Assembly: GCF_002354895.1 (NCBI RefSeq)
Contig: NZ_CP023439.1
Span: 4,898,001-4,962,000, forward strand
Source: Thauera sp. K11
GTDB taxonomy: Bacteria > Pseudomonadota > Gammaproteobacteria > Burkholderiales > Rhodocyclaceae
Direction of reading: 5' to 3'
DNA length: 64,000 bases
How positions within the stretch are numbered: the first letter of the stretch is position 1; each line of letters opens with the position of its first letter. The notes beneath the pieces are model-generated. The model saw only the letters and a list, made by a program, of their open reading frames with translations, was not told the DNA's origin and did not search any database. Made by a program: the position numbers and the translations under genes. This document shows positions 42,883 through 52,361 of the stretch, one piece after another.

Positions 42883-44082
42883 ATGGACGACAAGGTACGC
42901 AGCCTCGTGAAGGCGACGGTTCCCGTTCTGAAAGAGCACGGCGTGGCGCTGACCACCTATTTCTATCAGCGCATGTTCCGCCACAATCCCGAACTGAAGC
43001 ACCTCTTCAACCGCACCCATCACGAGTCGGGCAAGCAGGCGACCGCGCTTGCGATGTCGGTCCTGGCCTATGCCGAAAACATCGACGATCCGTCGGTGCT
43101 GGCGCCGGTGATCACGCTGGTCACCAACAAGCACGCCAGCATCGGCATCCGCGCCGAGCACTACCCCATCGTCGGCAAGCATCTGCTGGCCTCGATCGAG
43201 GAAGTGCTGGGCGATGCCGCCAGCGACGAACTGATCGATGCCTGGGCGGTGGCCTACGGTGCGCTGGCCGACCTCTTCATCGAGGCCGAGAGCAGGCTGT
43301 ACACCGAGATCGCCAACAGGGACGGCGGCTGGAGCGGCTGGCGCGCGTTCCGCATCGTCGACAAGGTGAAGGAAAGCGAGCAGATCACCTCTTTCCACAT
43401 GGCGCCGGCGGACGGCGGCACGCTGCCCGGCTATTGCGCCGGCCAGTATGTGTCGGTGAGGGTGTACGTGCCGGAATGGGAAGTCATGCAGCCGCGCCAG
43501 TACACGCTGTCCGAGGCGCCGGGCACGCCGTATCTGCGCATCTCGGTGAAGCGCGAGCCGAGCACCGACGATACGCCGGCCGGCCGCGTGTCCAACCTGC
43601 TGCATCACAAGTTCGACGAGGGCGACATCATCGACGTCGCGCCGCCGTTCGGGGACTTCTTCCTGCACGAGGACCGCGGCACGCCGGTGGTCCTGATCAG
43701 CGGCGGCGTCGGCATCACGCCGATGGTTGCGATGCTGAACCGGCTGGTGAAGACCGCCGGGCACCGCGACGTGCAGTTCGTGCACGCCAGCCGCAATGCC
43801 GGCGTGTATGCCTTCGGCGCGCATCTGGCGAAGGTCGCCGCGGACAACGGCCAGGTCGGGCTGCACGTGTTCCACGACGAGGGGCCGGCCGCGCCGCCGG
43901 CCAGGGTCGGCACGCTCGACCTGCGCGAACTCGGCGATGCCGTGCTGAAGCCGCAGGCCGACTACTACCTGTGCGGGCCGTCCGAGTTCATGGACGCGCA
44001 CATCCGCACGCTGCACGAACTGGGCGTCGGCTCGGGGCGCATCCACGCCGAAGTGTTCAGCACGGGCGGCGTGGCGGTGTGA
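42883..44082 (+). CDS. hmp: flavohemoglobin, nitric oxide dioxygenase
   Basis: A 399-residue cytoplasmic enzyme that oxidises nitric oxide to nitrate with O2 and NAD(P)H. The globin domain (1-140) includes TYFYQRMFRHNPELKHLFNR and the proximal-His region NKHASIGIRAEHYPIVGKHL. The FAD-binding domain contains QPRQYTLSEAPG, and the NAD domain has VLISGGVGITPMVAMLN and YYLCGPSEFMDAHI. Length is that of the family. Expression is probably controlled by NsrR through the site at 42780-42802; nsrR itself follows 79 bp downstream. Confidence 0.96.
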   Translation: MDDKVRSLVKATVPVLKEHGVALTTYFYQRMFRHNPELKHLFNRTHHESGKQATALAMSVLAYAENIDDPSVLAPVITLVTNKHASIGIRAEHYPIVGKHLLASIEEVLGDAASDELIDAWAVAYGALADLFIEAESRLYTEIANRDGGWSGWRAFRIVDKVKESEQITSFHMAPADGGTLPGYCAGQYVSVRVYVPEWEVMQPRQYTLSEAPGTPYLRISVKREPSTDDTPAGRVSNLLHHKFDEGDIIDVAPPFGDFFLHEDRGTPVVLISGGVGITPMVAMLNRLVKTAGHRDVQFVHASRNAGVYAFGAHLAKVAADNGQVGLHVFHDEGPAAPPARVGTLDLRELGDAVLKPQADYYLCGPSEFMDAHIRTLHELGVGSGRIHAEVFSTGGVAV

Positions 44083-44161
44083 TCTAATCGGGGCGTGGCA
44101 GCCACGCTGCGCCCACGCGTTGCACGGAGCGGCTGCCGGATCCTGTCGAGACGCCCCATCC

Positions 44162-44620
44162 ATGCAGATCACCCGCTTCACCGACCTCAGCCTGCGCGTG
44201 CTGATGTACCTGACCGTCCCGCCCGACAGCGGGCCGGTCACGATCGACGAGATCGCGACTCGTTTCGACGTCTCGCGCCACCATCTCGCCAAGGTCGTCC
44301 ATCGCCTCGGCCAATCAGGCTGGATCGTCGCCACCCGCGGCAAGGGCGGCGGCCTCGCGCTGGCGCAGCCGCCGTCGCAATACCGGCTGGGCGAAGTGGT
44401 GCGCGAGCTGGAAGGCGGGGAGTCGCTCATCGACTGCACGTCGCAGCCCTGCGTGCTGCTGCAAGGCTGCAACGTGCGCGCGGCGCTGAACGATGCGCAG
44501 CAGGCGTTCTACGAGCGGCTGGACACATACACGCTGGCAGACGTCGTCAGGCAGCAGACCGCGACCTCGATCATCGCGCTGCACCGCGGCCGCCGGCCCT
44601 CTTCCCCGGTCACCGCATGA
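44162..44620 (+). CDS. nsrR: NsrR, Rrf2-family nitric-oxide-sensing repressor
   Basis: A 152-residue iron-sulfur transcription factor. The start MQITRFTDLSLRVLMYLTV and the recognition region RFDVSRHHLAKVVHRLGQSG with wing ATRGKGGGLALA are typical for NsrR. Three cluster-ligand Cys occur as DCTSQPCVLLQGC (C-x4-C-x5-C), the same spacing as in E. coli NsrR. Nitric oxide destroys the cluster and relieves repression. Co-directional with hmp, its usual target, so an autoregulated pair is likely. Confidence 0.93.
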   Translation: MQITRFTDLSLRVLMYLTVPPDSGPVTIDEIATRFDVSRHHLAKVVHRLGQSGWIVATRGKGGGLALAQPPSQYRLGEVVRELEGGESLIDCTSQPCVLLQGCNVRAALNDAQQAFYERLDTYTLADVVRQQTATSIIALHRGRRPSSPVTA

Positions 44621-44712
44621 AGGCGCAGCGGCGCCGGCGCGGTCCGCTGCCGGCGACGGAAGAGCGCATCACCCGGCTGCACCTGCGCCGCGACGACGGC
44701 GATTTCGCCTGA
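44617..44712 (+). CDS. possible 31-residue small protein overlapping nsrR stop
   Basis: An ATG overlaps the nsrR stop codon (ATGA) and opens a 31-codon frame that encodes a basic peptide (KAQRRRRGPLPATEERITRL). The overlap type is that seen in coupled genes, and the frame ends 33 bp from the convergent gdhB stop. No family is recognised, and the frame could be accidental. Confidence 0.25.
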   Translation: MKAQRRRRGPLPATEERITRLHLRRDDGDFA

Positions 44713-44744
44713 CGGCGCCTGGCCCGGCCGGCGATGCCGCGCCG

Positions 44745-47700
44745 TCAGATCAGCGCCCGCAACTGCCGCAAGGTCACCGACAGCATCGCCAGATCCAGCG
44801 TGGAGGCCGGGTGCAGTTCGGCCAGCAACTGGCGGCAGCGGGCGAGGTGGGCTTCGCGCCGCGCCTCCCAGGCGGCGATCAGGGCGCCGGTGTCCTGCTC
44901 CTGCGGGCTGAGGTCGAGCACCGACCGCGCCAGGCCGTGGGCGATCGCGGTGAGGTCATCGCGCAGCGCGACGCGGGCGAGCGCCGACCAGTGCCCGTCG
45001 GCGGGCAGCGTGGAGATCTGCTGCGACAGCCAGCCGAGGTCGAGGCGGCCGCCGAGGCCGAAATAGACGTCGGCGACGGTTTCCACCGTGCGTGCCGTCT
45101 CGCCGGCGATCTCGACGATGTCGAGCGCCGAGAACTGGTCGCCGAGCTGGGCGATGCGCAGCGCCAGGGATTTCGGCACGCCCTGCGCCGCCAGGCGGTC
45201 CGCCTCGGCGTCGATCGGCGTGCGCTCGTGCGGCGCCAGCCAGCGGCCCAGGCCGTTGCCGACTTCGGCCACGCCGGGTGCGAAGCGGCCGATGGCGGCG
45301 TCCAGCTCGCCGAGGATGGCGCGCCGCTGCAGCAGCCACACCGTGCCGCGCAGCGCCAGGCGCATGCTCGCCTGCAGGATGTCCTGCTGCACCCCGACCG
45401 GCACCGAATGGTCGAGCGCCTCGGCGGCGTTCCACAGCGCCACCAGGCCGAAGATCTCGCGCGTGCCCAGGTAGGCGCGCACGATGTCGGCGGGGGCCGC
45501 GCCGGTTTCCTCCTGCAGGCGGAAGCAGAAGGTGGGGCCGACGCGATTGATCATGCTGTTGACCACGTGGGTGGCGACGATCTCGCGCCGCAGCGGATGC
45601 TGCCCGATCTGCGGCAGGAAGCGTTCGCGCAGCGGCTTCGGGAAGTAGCGCTCCACCGCGGTGGCGATGTAGGGATCTTCCGGGATGCCGGACGCCAGCA
45701 CGGCGTCGTACAGCTCCATCTTGCCGTAGGCGAGCAGCACCGCGAGTTCCGGCGTGGTGAGCCCGGTGCGGGCCTGGCCGCGTTCGGCGATGGCCTCGTC
45801 CGAGGGCAGGAACTCCAGGCGGCGGTTGAGCCGGCCGGCGCCGGCGAGGTGGCGCATGTAGCGTGCCTGCTCGTCGAGCTGAGCCGCGCCGCGGGCGCGT
45901 TCCAGCGCCAGGATCTGGTTCTGCCCGCGGTTGTCGCGCAGTACCAGTTGCGCCACCTCGTCGGTCATCTCGGCGAGCAGGCGGTCGCGCTGCTTGCCGG
46001 TGAGTTCGCCCTCGGCCACCACCTGGTTGAGCAGGATCTTGATGTTGACCTCGTGGTCGGAGCAATCCACGCCGCCCGAGTTGTCGATGGCGTCGGTGTT
46101 GATCAGCCCGCCGCGCAGCGCGAACTCGATGCGTCCGCGCTGCGTCACGCCGAGGTTGCCGCCCTCGGCCACCACCTTGCAGCGCAGTTGCGCGCCGTCG
46201 ACGCGGATGGCGTCGTTGGCGCGGTCGCCCACCTCGGCGTGGCTCTCGGTGCTCGCCTTGACGTAGGTGCCGATGCCGCCGTTGTAGAGCAGGTCCACCG
46301 GCGCCTGCAGGATGGCGTGGATCAGCTCGGCCGGCGACAGTTGCTCGGCCTCGATGCCGAGCGTGCTGCGCGCCTGCGGCGACAATGCCACCGACTTGGC
46401 GCCGCGCGGGAAGATGCCGCCGCCGCGCGAGATCAGCGTGGCGTCGTAGTCGGCCCAGGACGAGCGCGGCAGCTTGAACAGGCGCTCGCGCTCGGCGAAG
46501 CCGGCCGCGGCGTCGGGGTCCGGGTCGATGAAGATGTGGCGGTGGTCGAAGGCGGCCACCAAGCGGATGTGGCGCGACAGCAGCATGCCGTTGCCGAACA
46601 CGTCGCCCGACATGTCGCCGATGCCGACCACGGTGAAGTCCTGCGTCTGGCTGTCGCGGCCCAGGCTGCGGAAGTGGCGCTTCACCGATTCCCACGCGCC
46701 GCGCGCGGTGATGCCCATGCCCTTGTGGTCGTAGCCGGCCGAGCCGCCCGAGGCGAACGCGTCGCCGAGCCAGAAGCCGTATTCGGCCGCGGTGCGGTTG
46801 GCAATGTCCGAGAAGGTGGCGGTGCCCTTGTCGGCCGCCACCACCAGGTAGGGATCGTCGCCATCGTGCCGCACCACGTCCCGCGGCGGCACGACCTGGC
46901 CGCCCGCCAGGTTGTCGGTGAGGTCGAGCAGGCCGCGCAGATAGATCTGGTAGCAGGCGATGCCTTCCCGCATCAGCGCATCGCGGTCGCCGCCGGCGGG
47001 CGGGCGCTTGAGCACGAAGCCGCCCTTCGAGCCCACCGGCACGATCACCGCGTTCTTGACCTGCTGCGCCTTCACCAGGCCGAGCACCTCGGTGCGGTAG
47101 TCCTCCATGCGGTCGGACCAGCGCAGGCCGCCGCGCGCGACCCTGCCGCCGCGCAGGTGCACGCCTTCCACCCGCGGCGAATGGACGAAGATCTCGAACA
47201 TCGGCCTGGGCTCGGGCAGCAGCGGCACCCCGGACGGATCGAACTTGAACGACAGCCAGCCCCTGGGCTGGCCGTCGGTGTCGCACTGGAAGAAGTTGGT
47301 GCGCAGCGTGGCCTGGATCAGCGCCAGGTAGTGGCGCAGGATGCGGTCCTCGTCCAGGTTGGTCACGCCGTCGAGCGCGGCGGCGATGCGCTCGGCGATC
47401 TGCGCCTGGCGCGCGTCGCGCGCCTCGTCCTGTGCCGGATCGAAGCGTGCGCGGAAGAGCGCGATCAGTTCGGCGGCGATCGCCGGATGGCTGGCCAACG
47501 CCTGCTCGATGTAGTGCTGGCTGAAGGTGAATGCGGCCTGCTTCATGTAGCGCGCATAGGCGCGCAGCACCGTGACGCTGCGCCAGTCCAGGCCGGCGAG
47601 CAGCACCAGGCGGTTGAAATCGTCGTCGTCGTTGTCGCCGCGCCAGGTGCGCCGGAAGGTTTCCTGGAACGGCCCGCGCAGGCGCTCGATGTCGAGTTCC

Positions 47701-49616
47701 GCGACCATCGTCGCGCCCTCGGGCACGGCCAGCCCGAAGTCGTCGATCCACAATTCCTGGCCGTCGGCGCGGCGCACCTCGAACGGACGCTCTTCAAGCA
47801 CGCGCACCCCCATGTGCTCGAGCATCGGCAGGCTCTGCGACAGCGGCGCCAGTTCGCCGGCGCGGATCAGCTTGAAGCGCAGCCGGCCGGGCGGCGCCTC
47901 CAGCGGCAGGTAGAGGTTCATCGCGATGGCGTCGGGGGCGTCGAGCGTCTCGAGCTGCTCGATGTCGTGCACCGCCATGCGGGCGGCGTGTTCCTCGCGG
48001 TAGCCGGCGGCGAATCCGGCGGCGTACTTCGCGAACAGCGCATTGCCGCGCTCCTCGCCGACGGCCTCGATCAGCGCCTGGGCGAGGTCGTCCTCCCAGC
48101 GCCGCGCCAGCCGCACCAGTTGCTGCTCCAGTTCGTGCACGTCGAAATCGGGCGCGGCGCCGGGCGGCGTGCGGATCACGATCAGGATGCGCGCGAGCGG
48201 CGAATCCGACAGATGCACGTTGAACTCCGACGACACGCCGTGCAGCGCCTCGGACAGTGCCGTCTGCATGCGCTGGCGTACGTCGGTGTTGTAGTTCTCG
48301 CGCGGCACGAACAGCAGGCAGGCGTAGTAGCGGCCGAAGGTGTCGCGGCGCACGAAGAGCCGCGTGCGCTGGCGTTCTCCCAGGCGCAGGATGCCCATCG
48401 CGGTGGCGTACAGATCGTCGGCCGAGGTCTGGATCAGTTCGTCGCGCGGATACTGCTCGAGGATGGTGGCGAGCGCCTTGGCGGCGTGGCTCTTGGGCAG
48501 GAAGCCGGCGCGCTGGGTGACCGTGGACACCTTGCTGCGCAGCAGCGGGATCTGCGTCGGGCTGGTGCTGTAGGCGACCGAGGTGTAGAGGCCCAGCAGG
48601 CGGCGTTCGCCGATCACCTCGCCGGCGGCGTCGAAGCGCTTGACGCCGATGTAGTCGAGGTAGGCGGCGCGGTGCACGGTGGCGCGCGCATTGGCCTTGG
48701 TCAGCGTCAAGAGGTTGCGCGCGCGGGCGCAGGCACGCAGCTCCGGCGGCATCTGCGAGAAGGCCAGCGAGGGCAGGGCCTGGCCGTGCTCGCGCAGGAT
48801 GCCCAGGCCGCTGCCGGGCACGACCCGCAGTTCGTCCGCGCTGCCGTCGGCCGCGCCGGTGCCCGCCGGGTCGCGCACCAGGTCGTAGTCGCGGCAGCCG
48901 AGCAGGGTGAAGTTGTCGTCGGCGATCCACTGCAGGAAGGCGCGGGCATCGGCCAGCTCCTGGGCCGGCACCGGCGGCGGCGGCGACAGTTCCAGCTCGG
49001 CGAGGATGTCGACGATGCGCTGCTGCATCCGGCGCCAGTCTTCCACCGCGGCGCGCACGTCGCCCAGGATGCGCAGCAGGCCGTCGTGCAGCGCATCGAG
49101 CTGCGCGCGCTCGGTGCGGTGGTCGACCTCGACGTGGATCAGCGATTCGAAGCGTCCCTCGGCCTCGTTGCGCGAGCGCGCCACGTGCACGATGCGGTGT
49201 TCCACATCGCGCCGGATCTTCATGACCGGGTGCACGACCAGATGCACCATCAGCCCCTGGCGGTTCACCTCGTTGGTGATCGAATCGACCAGGAAGGGCA
49301 TGTCGTCGTTGACGATCTCGACGACCGTGTGCGTCGATTGCCAGCCGTGCTCTTCCAGCCGCGGGTTGTAGACGCGCAGCCGCGGCGCGCCGCCGGAGAA
49401 GGTACGCGCGAAGTGCCAGTGCGACAGCACCGCGCCGTAGAGGTCGTCGGGCGGGCGCTCGGCGAGATCCTCGGGCGCGGTCAGCGCGAAGTACTGGCGC
49501 GCGAACTCCGCCGCCTCGGCGGCTTCGTCGGCGGGCAGCCGCGCGGCGATCGCGTCGGCGACGCGGGCGACGGGATCGAAGGCTTCAACATGGGGCGTTG
49601 TGTCCGGTGTCTGCAT
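44745..49616 (-). CDS. gdhB: NAD-specific glutamate dehydrogenase, large 180-kDa class
   Basis: A 1623-residue enzyme that deaminates glutamate to 2-oxoglutarate with NAD+. Length and features match the L_180 class: an N-terminal regulatory region (WQSTHTVVEIVNDDMPFLVD, SITNEVNRQGLMVHLVVHPV), the catalytic core with VIVPVGSKGGFVLKRPP (substrate Lys), GLRWSDRMEDYRTEVLGLVK, and the NAD-domain GIGDMSGDVFGNGMLLS. The segment NSGGVDCSDHEVNIKILLNQ and a long helical C-terminus follow. A strong GGGAGGAG precedes the ATG at 49616. The opposite strand is open over its whole length; those frames are artefacts of codon bias. Confidence 0.95.
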   Translation of the reverse strand: MQTPDTTPHVEAFDPVARVADAIAARLPADEAAEAAEFARQYFALTAPEDLAERPPDDLYGAVLSHWHFARTFSGGAPRLRVYNPRLEEHGWQSTHTVVEIVNDDMPFLVDSITNEVNRQGLMVHLVVHPVMKIRRDVEHRIVHVARSRNEAEGRFESLIHVEVDHRTERAQLDALHDGLLRILGDVRAAVEDWRRMQQRIVDILAELELSPPPPVPAQELADARAFLQWIADDNFTLLGCRDYDLVRDPAGTGAADGSADELRVVPGSGLGILREHGQALPSLAFSQMPPELRACARARNLLTLTKANARATVHRAAYLDYIGVKRFDAAGEVIGERRLLGLYTSVAYSTSPTQIPLLRSKVSTVTQRAGFLPKSHAAKALATILEQYPRDELIQTSADDLYATAMGILRLGERQRTRLFVRRDTFGRYYACLLFVPRENYNTDVRQRMQTALSEALHGVSSEFNVHLSDSPLARILIVIRTPPGAAPDFDVHELEQQLVRLARRWEDDLAQALIEAVGEERGNALFAKYAAGFAAGYREEHAARMAVHDIEQLETLDAPDAIAMNLYLPLEAPPGRLRFKLIRAGELAPLSQSLPMLEHMGVRVLEERPFEVRRADGQELWIDDFGLAVPEGATMVAELDIERLRGPFQETFRRTWRGDNDDDDFNRLVLLAGLDWRSVTVLRAYARYMKQAAFTFSQHYIEQALASHPAIAAELIALFRARFDPAQDEARDARQAQIAERIAAALDGVTNLDEDRILRHYLALIQATLRTNFFQCDTDGQPRGWLSFKFDPSGVPLLPEPRPMFEIFVHSPRVEGVHLRGGRVARGGLRWSDRMEDYRTEVLGLVKAQQVKNAVIVPVGSKGGFVLKRPPAGGDRDALMREGIACYQIYLRGLLDLTDNLAGGQVVPPRDVVRHDGDDPYLVVAADKGTATFSDIANRTAAEYGFWLGDAFASGGSAGYDHKGMGITARGAWESVKRHFRSLGRDSQTQDFTVVGIGDMSGDVFGNGMLLSRHIRLVAAFDHRHIFIDPDPDAAAGFAERERLFKLPRSSWADYDATLISRGGGIFPRGAKSVALSPQARSTLGIEAEQLSPAELIHAILQAPVDLLYNGGIGTYVKASTESHAEVGDRANDAIRVDGAQLRCKVVAEGGNLGVTQRGRIEFALRGGLINTDAIDNSGGVDCSDHEVNIKILLNQVVAEGELTGKQRDRLLAEMTDEVAQLVLRDNRGQNQILALERARGAAQLDEQARYMRHLAGAGRLNRRLEFLPSDEAIAERGQARTGLTTPELAVLLAYGKMELYDAVLASGIPEDPYIATAVERYFPKPLRERFLPQIGQHPLRREIVATHVVNSMINRVGPTFCFRLQEETGAAPADIVRAYLGTREIFGLVALWNAAEALDHSVPVGVQQDILQASMRLALRGTVWLLQRRAILGELDAAIGRFAPGVAEVGNGLGRWLAPHERTPIDAEADRLAAQGVPKSLALRIAQLGDQFSALDIVEIAGETARTVETVADVYFGLGGRLDLGWLSQQISTLPADGHWSALARVALRDDLTAIAHGLARSVLDLSPQEQDTGALIAAWEARREAHLARCRQLLAELHPASTLDLAMLSVTLRQLRALI

Positions 49617-49755
49617 GCCTGGCTCCTCCCGGGCTGCCCGGTGCGGGCCGCCCGGCATCGTGTCGATCGGCGTCGGCGCAACGCGCGTCGCGGGCCGGGC
49701 GGCCCCGCGCTGCCGACATGCTCTGAGCTTAGTCCGGATTCGGGCCGCTGCGGCC

Positions 49756-51429
49756 TCAGGGTTCACCCTCGTCCGGCTGCAGCACGGCGGCGGCGCGCGG
49801 CGACGCCACCAGGATCAGCTTCATCGTCGCCCGGGTGGCGCCGACGAAGAGCTTGCGCACGGTGGCCTCGTCCAGCGCGTCGAAGTCGATCTCGGTGAAG
49901 ATCACGCACGGCGCCGACTGGCCCTTGAAGCGATACACCGAGTCGATCAGCAGGTCGCCCTCGCTGTGCTCCGGCTCGCCGAAGAGGTCGTAGCGGCCGG
50001 AAAAGGCGCGCAGCCGGTGCGGGCCGAGGTGGGTGATCGGCGTGAAGCGCGAATGCTCGCGGCCGCGGAAGGTGACGAGCGCGATCATGTCGCGCCGGAA
50101 ACCGAGGCCGATGGCGCGGGTGATCGCGCGCCGGGTGGCCTCCATCAGGCCCTGTTCGCCGTCGCCGTGCCAGGCCATCACCTCCGGCGCGCTGCCGGCG
50201 ACCGGGCTGCCGGCGCGGATCGGCGCAGGCAGCGGCAGGCGGCGGTTGAGCAGGTCCACGATGTCGGCGGGCGTGCGGTAGTTGGTCGCGGCGGTGATGC
50301 GCACCCAGCCGGGCAGCGGCACCGGCGGGCGGCCGTAGAGATTCTGCATCGGATCTTCCAGCCACCACGCGCGGCCGTCGTCGGCGAGCAGCGCCAGCAG
50401 CGCGTCGCGCCAGGGCTCGGCGAAGTCCTGGCCTTCGTCGACGATCAGTTCGCCGAAGCGCCAGGCAGGGTCCCGCACCGCGGCCAGCGCGGCGAAATCC
50501 GCCTCCATGCGCCGGAACGCGCCCGGCGCGGTGAAGTCGGGGATGCGGCCGGCGGCGCGCAGGCGGCGGTCGCACAACCGGTGGAAGGTCGCCACCTCGC
50601 CGCCCGGCGGCGCGATGCGGGCGAAGTGGTCCGCCAGCGGCCGGTTGTAGCACACGTAGAGGGGCCGGCGGCCGGCGCGCAGCGCGTCGCCATAGGCGGC
50701 CAGCGCCAGTTGCGTCTTGCCGCTGCCGGCGGTGGCGGTGACGTGCAGGCGGAAAGGGGTGAAGTCGATGCGCCGCGCCCACTCCGCGAGGCCGCCCGAC
50801 AGCCGGGTGGTGAGCGCCTCGGCGCGGCCGGCCAGCGCCTGCACGTCGGGCACGAGTTCGAGCAGGTCGGCGAAGAAGCGGTGCAGCGTGGCGCGGCGCT
50901 CGGGGGCGGGCGGCTTCGCCTCCGGGCCGGCGTCCGGGGCGGCGAGCGTGCGCACGATGGCGGCCAGTTCGTCGCGCCGGGAGGCGTCGACGATGCGCGC
51001 CGGGTCCAGCCCGGCGGTGCCGGGCTGCCGCACGCGGTAGTCCGGGCAGTAGAACAGGGTGTCGAGCCGGGGCTCGTCGCCGTCCAGCAGCGGACGCAGG
51101 CGCGCGCGCAGGGCCTCGGTGCAGCGCGCCAGTTCCACGCTGACCTTGCGCGCCCGGCGCGACGGCGGCCGCAGCAGGCCCTCGGCCGTCTCGTCGAGGA
51201 AGCCCGCCTGCTGCTCGATCAGCAGCACTCGGCCGGAAGGGCCGACGACGGCGAAGGTGATCTCGCCGAACACGGTGTGCTCGCCCTCGGCGCGCGTCCA
51301 GTGCAGGCCGTGGTAGACGGCGAAGTCGTCGGGCAGGGCGCCGGCGAACAGCGCCAGCGTGGCGAGTTCGCGCGAGCGCGCGCCGCTTGCGGGGAGCTGT
51401 CGCCAGCCTTCGGGATGGATGCGGGCCAT
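49756..51429 (-). CDS. NERD-domain superfamily I helicase-like protein
   Basis: A 557-residue protein. The N-terminal ~120 residues resemble the nuclease-related NERD domain (FAVYHGLHWTR, GEITFAVVGPSGRVLLIEQQ). From ~210 on there is a UvrD-like helicase core: VTATAGSGKTQLALAAYGDA (Walker A, near 230), PLYVCYNRPLADHFARIAPP, the Walker B LIVDEGQDFAEPW (near 330), LNRRLPL and the C-terminal SVYRFKGQSAPCVIFTEIDF with VRKLFVGATRATMKLILVAS (motifs V-VI). It may process nucleic acids in repair or defence; no partner is adjacent. ATG 51429 was chosen (MARIHPEGW); an in-frame ATG at 51489 exists. Confidence 0.85.
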   Translation of the reverse strand: MARIHPEGWRQLPASGARSRELATLALFAGALPDDFAVYHGLHWTRAEGEHTVFGEITFAVVGPSGRVLLIEQQAGFLDETAEGLLRPPSRRARKVSVELARCTEALRARLRPLLDGDEPRLDTLFYCPDYRVRQPGTAGLDPARIVDASRRDELAAIVRTLAAPDAGPEAKPPAPERRATLHRFFADLLELVPDVQALAGRAEALTTRLSGGLAEWARRIDFTPFRLHVTATAGSGKTQLALAAYGDALRAGRRPLYVCYNRPLADHFARIAPPGGEVATFHRLCDRRLRAAGRIPDFTAPGAFRRMEADFAALAAVRDPAWRFGELIVDEGQDFAEPWRDALLALLADDGRAWWLEDPMQNLYGRPPVPLPGWVRITAATNYRTPADIVDLLNRRLPLPAPIRAGSPVAGSAPEVMAWHGDGEQGLMEATRRAITRAIGLGFRRDMIALVTFRGREHSRFTPITHLGPHRLRAFSGRYDLFGEPEHSEGDLLIDSVYRFKGQSAPCVIFTEIDFDALDEATVRKLFVGATRATMKLILVASPRAAAVLQPDEGEP

Positions 51430-51598
51430 GGGAGCGGGAGGCGGAATCGGGTTGGACGTGGGCCGCGGGGCGGGCGCGTGGCCGGACATCGTGCAGGATC
51501 GGCGGCCACTGCGATAGTCTAGCCGGCCCATGCGCTATGCTCGCGGCGCGGACGGAACGCCCGGGGTCCGCCGGCCCGGGCGCGGGGGAACACGAGAC

Positions 51599-52213
51599 AT
51601 GGACACGCTGAAAGCCTTCATCACCCTGCTTGCGCTGATCAATCCCTTCGGCGCCATCCCGATGTTCCTGAGCCTCACCGCGCACCAGTCGCGGTCGCAG
51701 GTCCGCCGCACCATTGACACCGCGGCCGTCGCCACCGCCGTGGTCATCGCGGTGTCGGCGCTGTTCGGCCAGACGCTGCTGGGCATCTTCGGCATCTCGA
51801 TCGCGTCGCTGCAGGTGGGCGGCGGGGTGCTGCTCTTCCTGATCGCGCTGAACATGTTCAATGCCGAGCCGGGCCGGGCGCGGTCCACGCCCGAGGAGGC
51901 GCACGAGGCGGCGGAGCGTTCCAGCATCGCGGTGGTGCCGCTGACGATTCCGCTGCTGGCCGGGCCCGGCACGATGAGTTCGGTCATCATCCTGTCGGAG
52001 CGCGCGCGCCACTGGTGGCAACTGGCCCTGCTGGTGCTGATCGGCATGGCGATCGGCGCCGCGGTGTGGGCCACCCTCCGCCTGGCGGGGCCGATCAGCC
52101 GCCTTGCCGGCCAGACCGGGCTCAACATCATGACGCGGGTGATGGGGCTGGTGCTGGCGGCGCTGGCGGTGGAATTCATCGCCAACGGCGTGCGCACGCT
52201 GGTCCATGCGTGA
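51599..52213 (+). CDS. MarC family inner-membrane protein
   Basis: A 204-residue membrane protein with about six transmembrane helices. The family pattern is clear: FITLLALINPFGAIPMFLSL at the N-terminus, LLGIFGISIASLQVGGGVLL, and VVPLTIPLLAGPGTMSSVII. MarC/YhgN proteins are of unknown function; despite the name they are not established antibiotic-resistance factors. The ATG follows GGGGGAACACGAGAC and begins the conserved part. Confidence 0.9.
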   Translation: MDTLKAFITLLALINPFGAIPMFLSLTAHQSRSQVRRTIDTAAVATAVVIAVSALFGQTLLGIFGISIASLQVGGGVLLFLIALNMFNAEPGRARSTPEEAHEAAERSSIAVVPLTIPLLAGPGTMSSVIILSERARHWWQLALLVLIGMAIGAAVWATLRLAGPISRLAGQTGLNIMTRVMGLVLAALAVEFIANGVRTLVHA

Positions 52214-52245
52214 GCCGCACATGGAATCGGGGCGGGGGTTTGCTG

Positions 52246-52289
52246 CCACCGCCGTGTCAGGTGCCGCATGCCGGCCGAATCGGCGGTGG
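52246..52289. repeat. inverted repeat upstream of the TonB receptor gene
   Basis: CCACCGCCG at 52246-52254 and its exact reverse complement at 52281-52289 enclose 26 nt containing smaller self-complementary pieces (TGCCGCATGCCGGC). It lies between marC and the TonB receptor gene, 73 bp before the latter's start. There is no T-tract. It does not match the cobalamin riboswitch boxes I looked for. It may be a leader structure or the end of the marC transcript. Confidence 0.55.
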
Positions 52290-52361
52290 ACCGCGTCCGG
52301 CGGGCTGTGAGACCCTTGCCGTGGTCGGGTTCCGTCAGAGATTGAGAGGGGTTTACCGGAA

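Noticed and set aside
44493..49898. Open frame of about 1,800 codons on the plus strand opposite the glutamate dehydrogenase
   Set aside because: It covers the real enzyme in antisense, has no family similarity and no ribosome site; it also runs past both ends of the real gene.
52214..52361. Cobalamin riboswitch before the TonB receptor
   Set aside because: An inverted repeat is present, but the conserved B12-box sequences are not seen.
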